A DNA stretch of 64,000 nt from Mycobacterium avium subsp. avium (GTDB lineage Bacteria; Actinomycetota; Actinomycetes; Mycobacteriales; Mycobacteriaceae). Below, piece after piece: positions 62,962-64,000 of this stretch. The DNA is taken from positions 1,674,001 to 1,738,000 of the forward strand of contig NZ_CP046507.1 of NCBI RefSeq assembly GCF_009741445.1. Reading direction: 5' to 3'. Position numbers and translations under genes: made by a program. Each line of letters opens with the position of its first letter. Position 1 is the stretch's first letter. Under the pieces are notes generated by a model. That model ran no database searches and was not told where the DNA came from. It saw only the letters and a list, made by a program, of their open reading frames with translations.

Positions 62962-63588
62962 TCAGGGATGAGCGGCTTGCGGGGCCGGTGCGGCCGCGGG
63001 CGGCTGCGCGCCGGACGGCGGAGCGGCGGGCGCCGATGGGGCCGACGGGGCCTGCTGTCCGGCTCCCCCCAGCAGGCCGTTGAGAATGCCGAGCGTGCCC
63101 TGCACCCCGGCGGGCGGGGCGCTGGGCGGCGGAACCGCGTCCGGGGTCAGCTGCCAGGGCTGACAACCCGACGTCTTGAACGATTTGTCGCCCGGATCGA
63201 TCTGGACGACCTGCGGCTTTTTGGTCATCGCGTTGTCGATCACGGCGCCGTCCGGGTTGCCCATCCGCTTCCAGTAGCAGGTGCCGTTGCCGACGGGTCC
63301 GCCGGAACTGTAGACGCCCGGCGCGATGTCGGTTCCCACCGCGTAGATGCCGTCCTTGTCGATGGTGGTCTTCGGTGCCGCCGGCGCGGGTGCGGGGGAG
63401 GCACTCGGTGACGGGGAGGCGGCGGGGGACGGGGAGGCCGAAGGCGCTGGTGACGGTGTCGCGGCGGGGCCGGGCGCCGGTCCGTGCGTCTCGTCCGGGT
63501 CGGCGCCGGCAACGACCGTCGACGCGGCCCAGCCGGCCGCCATCAGACTGGCGGCGGCCGTCCTCGCCGCGATGGCTACTGCACGCAT
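62962..63588 (-). CDS. Secreted Pro/Ser/Ala-rich protein (Rv1906c-like)
   Basis: 208-residue exported protein. A signal peptide (RAVAIAARTAAASLMAAGWAASTVV, cleavage near VAGA|DPDE) is followed by a PSPAPSASPSP-type low-complexity tract (about 38-72). Then comes the conserved domain KDGIYAVGTDIAPGVYSSGGPVGNGTCYWKRMG ... FKTSGCQPWQL, whose two cysteines could form a disulfide. A second Pro/Ala tail follows. Rv1906c is shorter (156), so both tails are expanded. TACCCT on the minus strand (63601-63596) is 7 bp before ATG 63588, a leaderless layout. Confidence 0.85.
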   Translation of the reverse strand: MRAVAIAARTAAASLMAAGWAASTVVAGADPDETHGPAPGPAATPSPAPSASPSPAASPSPSASPAPAPAAPKTTIDKDGIYAVGTDIAPGVYSSGGPVGNGTCYWKRMGNPDGAVIDNAMTKKPQVVQIDPGDKSFKTSGCQPWQLTPDAVPPPSAPPAGVQGTLGILNGLLGGAGQQAPSAPSAPAAPPSGAQPPAAAPAPQAAHP

Positions 63589-63684
63589 AGAGTCGAGGGT
63601 ACCGGGGCCGACGAGCTAATTCATGTCCCTGTGAAATCGCCCGCCGGCCGGCGGCCGCCGAGTCGACGCGCCTAATGGGGCCGG

Positions 63685-63710
63685 CTAATCGAGGCGCCTA
63701 ATCGAGGCGC
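63685..63710. repeat. 13-bp tandem duplication downstream of the ORF fragment
   Basis: CTAATCGAGGCGC is present at 63685-63697 and 63698-63710. The second copy encodes the last residues and stop of the fragment at 63698-63855. Confidence 0.9.
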
Positions 63711-63855
63711 CGCACGCGCCCCGCATGGCCGAGCGCACGCTGATAGGTTTCGAGGTTGTCGCGGGAGATCTTCGCGTGCACGGGGCGCTCGAGCAGGAAC
63801 CGCAGCGCCGGGTTGTAGGCGTGGTAGGTCTCGTGGAAGGTGCTGTCTAGGGCGC
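63698..63855 (-). pseudogene. Coding-like 3' remnant of about 50 codons
   Basis: On the minus strand a frame ending at TAG 63698-63700 reads ALDSTFHETYHAYNPALRFL, then LERPVHAKISRDNLETYQRA and LGHAGRVRRLD. Codon third positions are almost all G or C, as in real mycobacterial genes. No start codon with a ribosome-binding site is seen. Upstream the frame runs into the end of a nitronate monooxygenase gene in a different phase. It is most simply the tail of a deleted gene. I do not recognise the family. It lies where Rv1907c is found in M. tuberculosis. Confidence 0.45.
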
Positions 63856-64000
63856 GCCGTGGCGGTGCAGGATGCGCTGTACTGCACCGACCATCTCGGC
63901 GACGATCTCCGCGGCGGGACGAACCTCTCGGATGACCCCCACCGCTTCGCCGATGAGGATCGCTGCGGTGTCGAAATCCCCTGCGGCAACGGCATTCTGG
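63847..64000 (-). CDS. Nitronate monooxygenase-like enzyme, C-terminal fragment
   Basis: The last 50 codons of a leftward gene cut by the right window edge, ending at TAG 63847-63849. The readable part, NAVAAGDFDTAAILIGEAVG, then VIREVRPAAEIVAEMVGAVQ and RILHRHGAP, resembles the terminal helices of 2-nitropropane-dioxygenase-type flavoproteins (GEAxGxIxxxxPAAExVxxM). A full gene beyond the window is expected. Family assignment rests on this tail only. Confidence 0.55.
   Translation of the reverse strand, partial: QNAVAAGDFDTAAILIGEAVGVIREVRPAAEIVAEMVGAVQRILHRHGAP

Overview
This is a GC-rich (roughly 68-70 %) chromosomal window from a slow-growing Mycobacterium, most like the M. avium complex. 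Evidence for this: the gene order follows M. tuberculosis Rv1858 to Rv1906c (modB-modC-apa-Rv1861-adhA ... bfrA ... glnA3 ... cyp140-lppE ... rpfC-Rv1885c-fbpB ... cinA-nanT ... aao-Rv1906c). The long proline/alanine-rich Apa (called ModD in M. avium) and the amylase-ahpD-ahpC/oxyR block also fit that complex. Rv names below come from remembered gene order, sequence resemblance and protein length; no database search was run.

Layout: 1-2816 end of the molybdate transporter and the secreted glycoprotein Apa. 2963-9545 a frameshifted small membrane gene, adhA, a CPBP protease, then a leftward block with phosphoketolase, an SDR and UppP. 9741-15943 a rightward run (CoA transferase, thiolase-like, SDR/PEP-synthase-like fusion). 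15948-23169 a leftward block (ferredoxin reductase-like, DUF72, HhH-GPD, TfoX-like, Ddn-like, Lon, LldD2). 23188-27181 Rv1873, an alpha-amylase and the ahpD-ahpC/oxyR peroxide defence cluster. 27218-30209 small oxidoreductase-type genes and the iron-storage pair bfd/bfrA with two IdeR boxes. 30309-36364 a five-gene rightward array from an MFS pump to glnA3 and a FluG-like amidohydrolase. 36365-38157 an accessory patch with a small ORF, strong hairpins and an unrecognised HExxH protein. 38166-44069 a leftward block of cell-envelope and secreted proteins (cyp140, LppE, RpfC, secreted chorismate mutase, Ag85B). 44649-51194 a DUF7159 protein, YceI, an alcohol dehydrogenase, a second CYP125-type P450, three small Rv1891-Rv1893 proteins and a KstR-boxed nitronate monooxygenase. 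51343-55887 a 13E12-family gene and a Baeyer-Villiger monooxygenase/alcohol dehydrogenase pair. 55894-64000 methyltransferase, dtd, Rv1898, cinA, nanT, an amidohydrolase, a holin-like protein, D-amino acid oxidase, Rv1906c and the tail of another nitronate monooxygenase.

Compared with remembered M. tuberculosis gene order, about fifteen genes are insertions here: xfp, uppP, lon, amylase, ahpDC-oxyR, an enoyl-CoA hydratase, a CMD protein, an LLM oxidoreductase, the HExxH protein, an NTF2-like protein, adh, the CYP125 paralogue, 13E12, the BVMO and an amidohydrolase. Rv1899c, Rv1900c and Rv1904 are missing. Themes shared across the window are redox and iron stress, lipid or steroid oxidation, and secreted envelope proteins.

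Two sequence-level patterns recur. Many starts lack a Shine-Dalgarno sequence and carry TANNNT 6-8 nt upstream, the layout of leaderless mycobacterial mRNAs. Short tandem duplications, three of them exactly 13 bp, sit in or beside genes, and one breaks a reading frame. A palindromic GCGTCACGC-type element lies in the gene borders around lon and between cinA and nanT.
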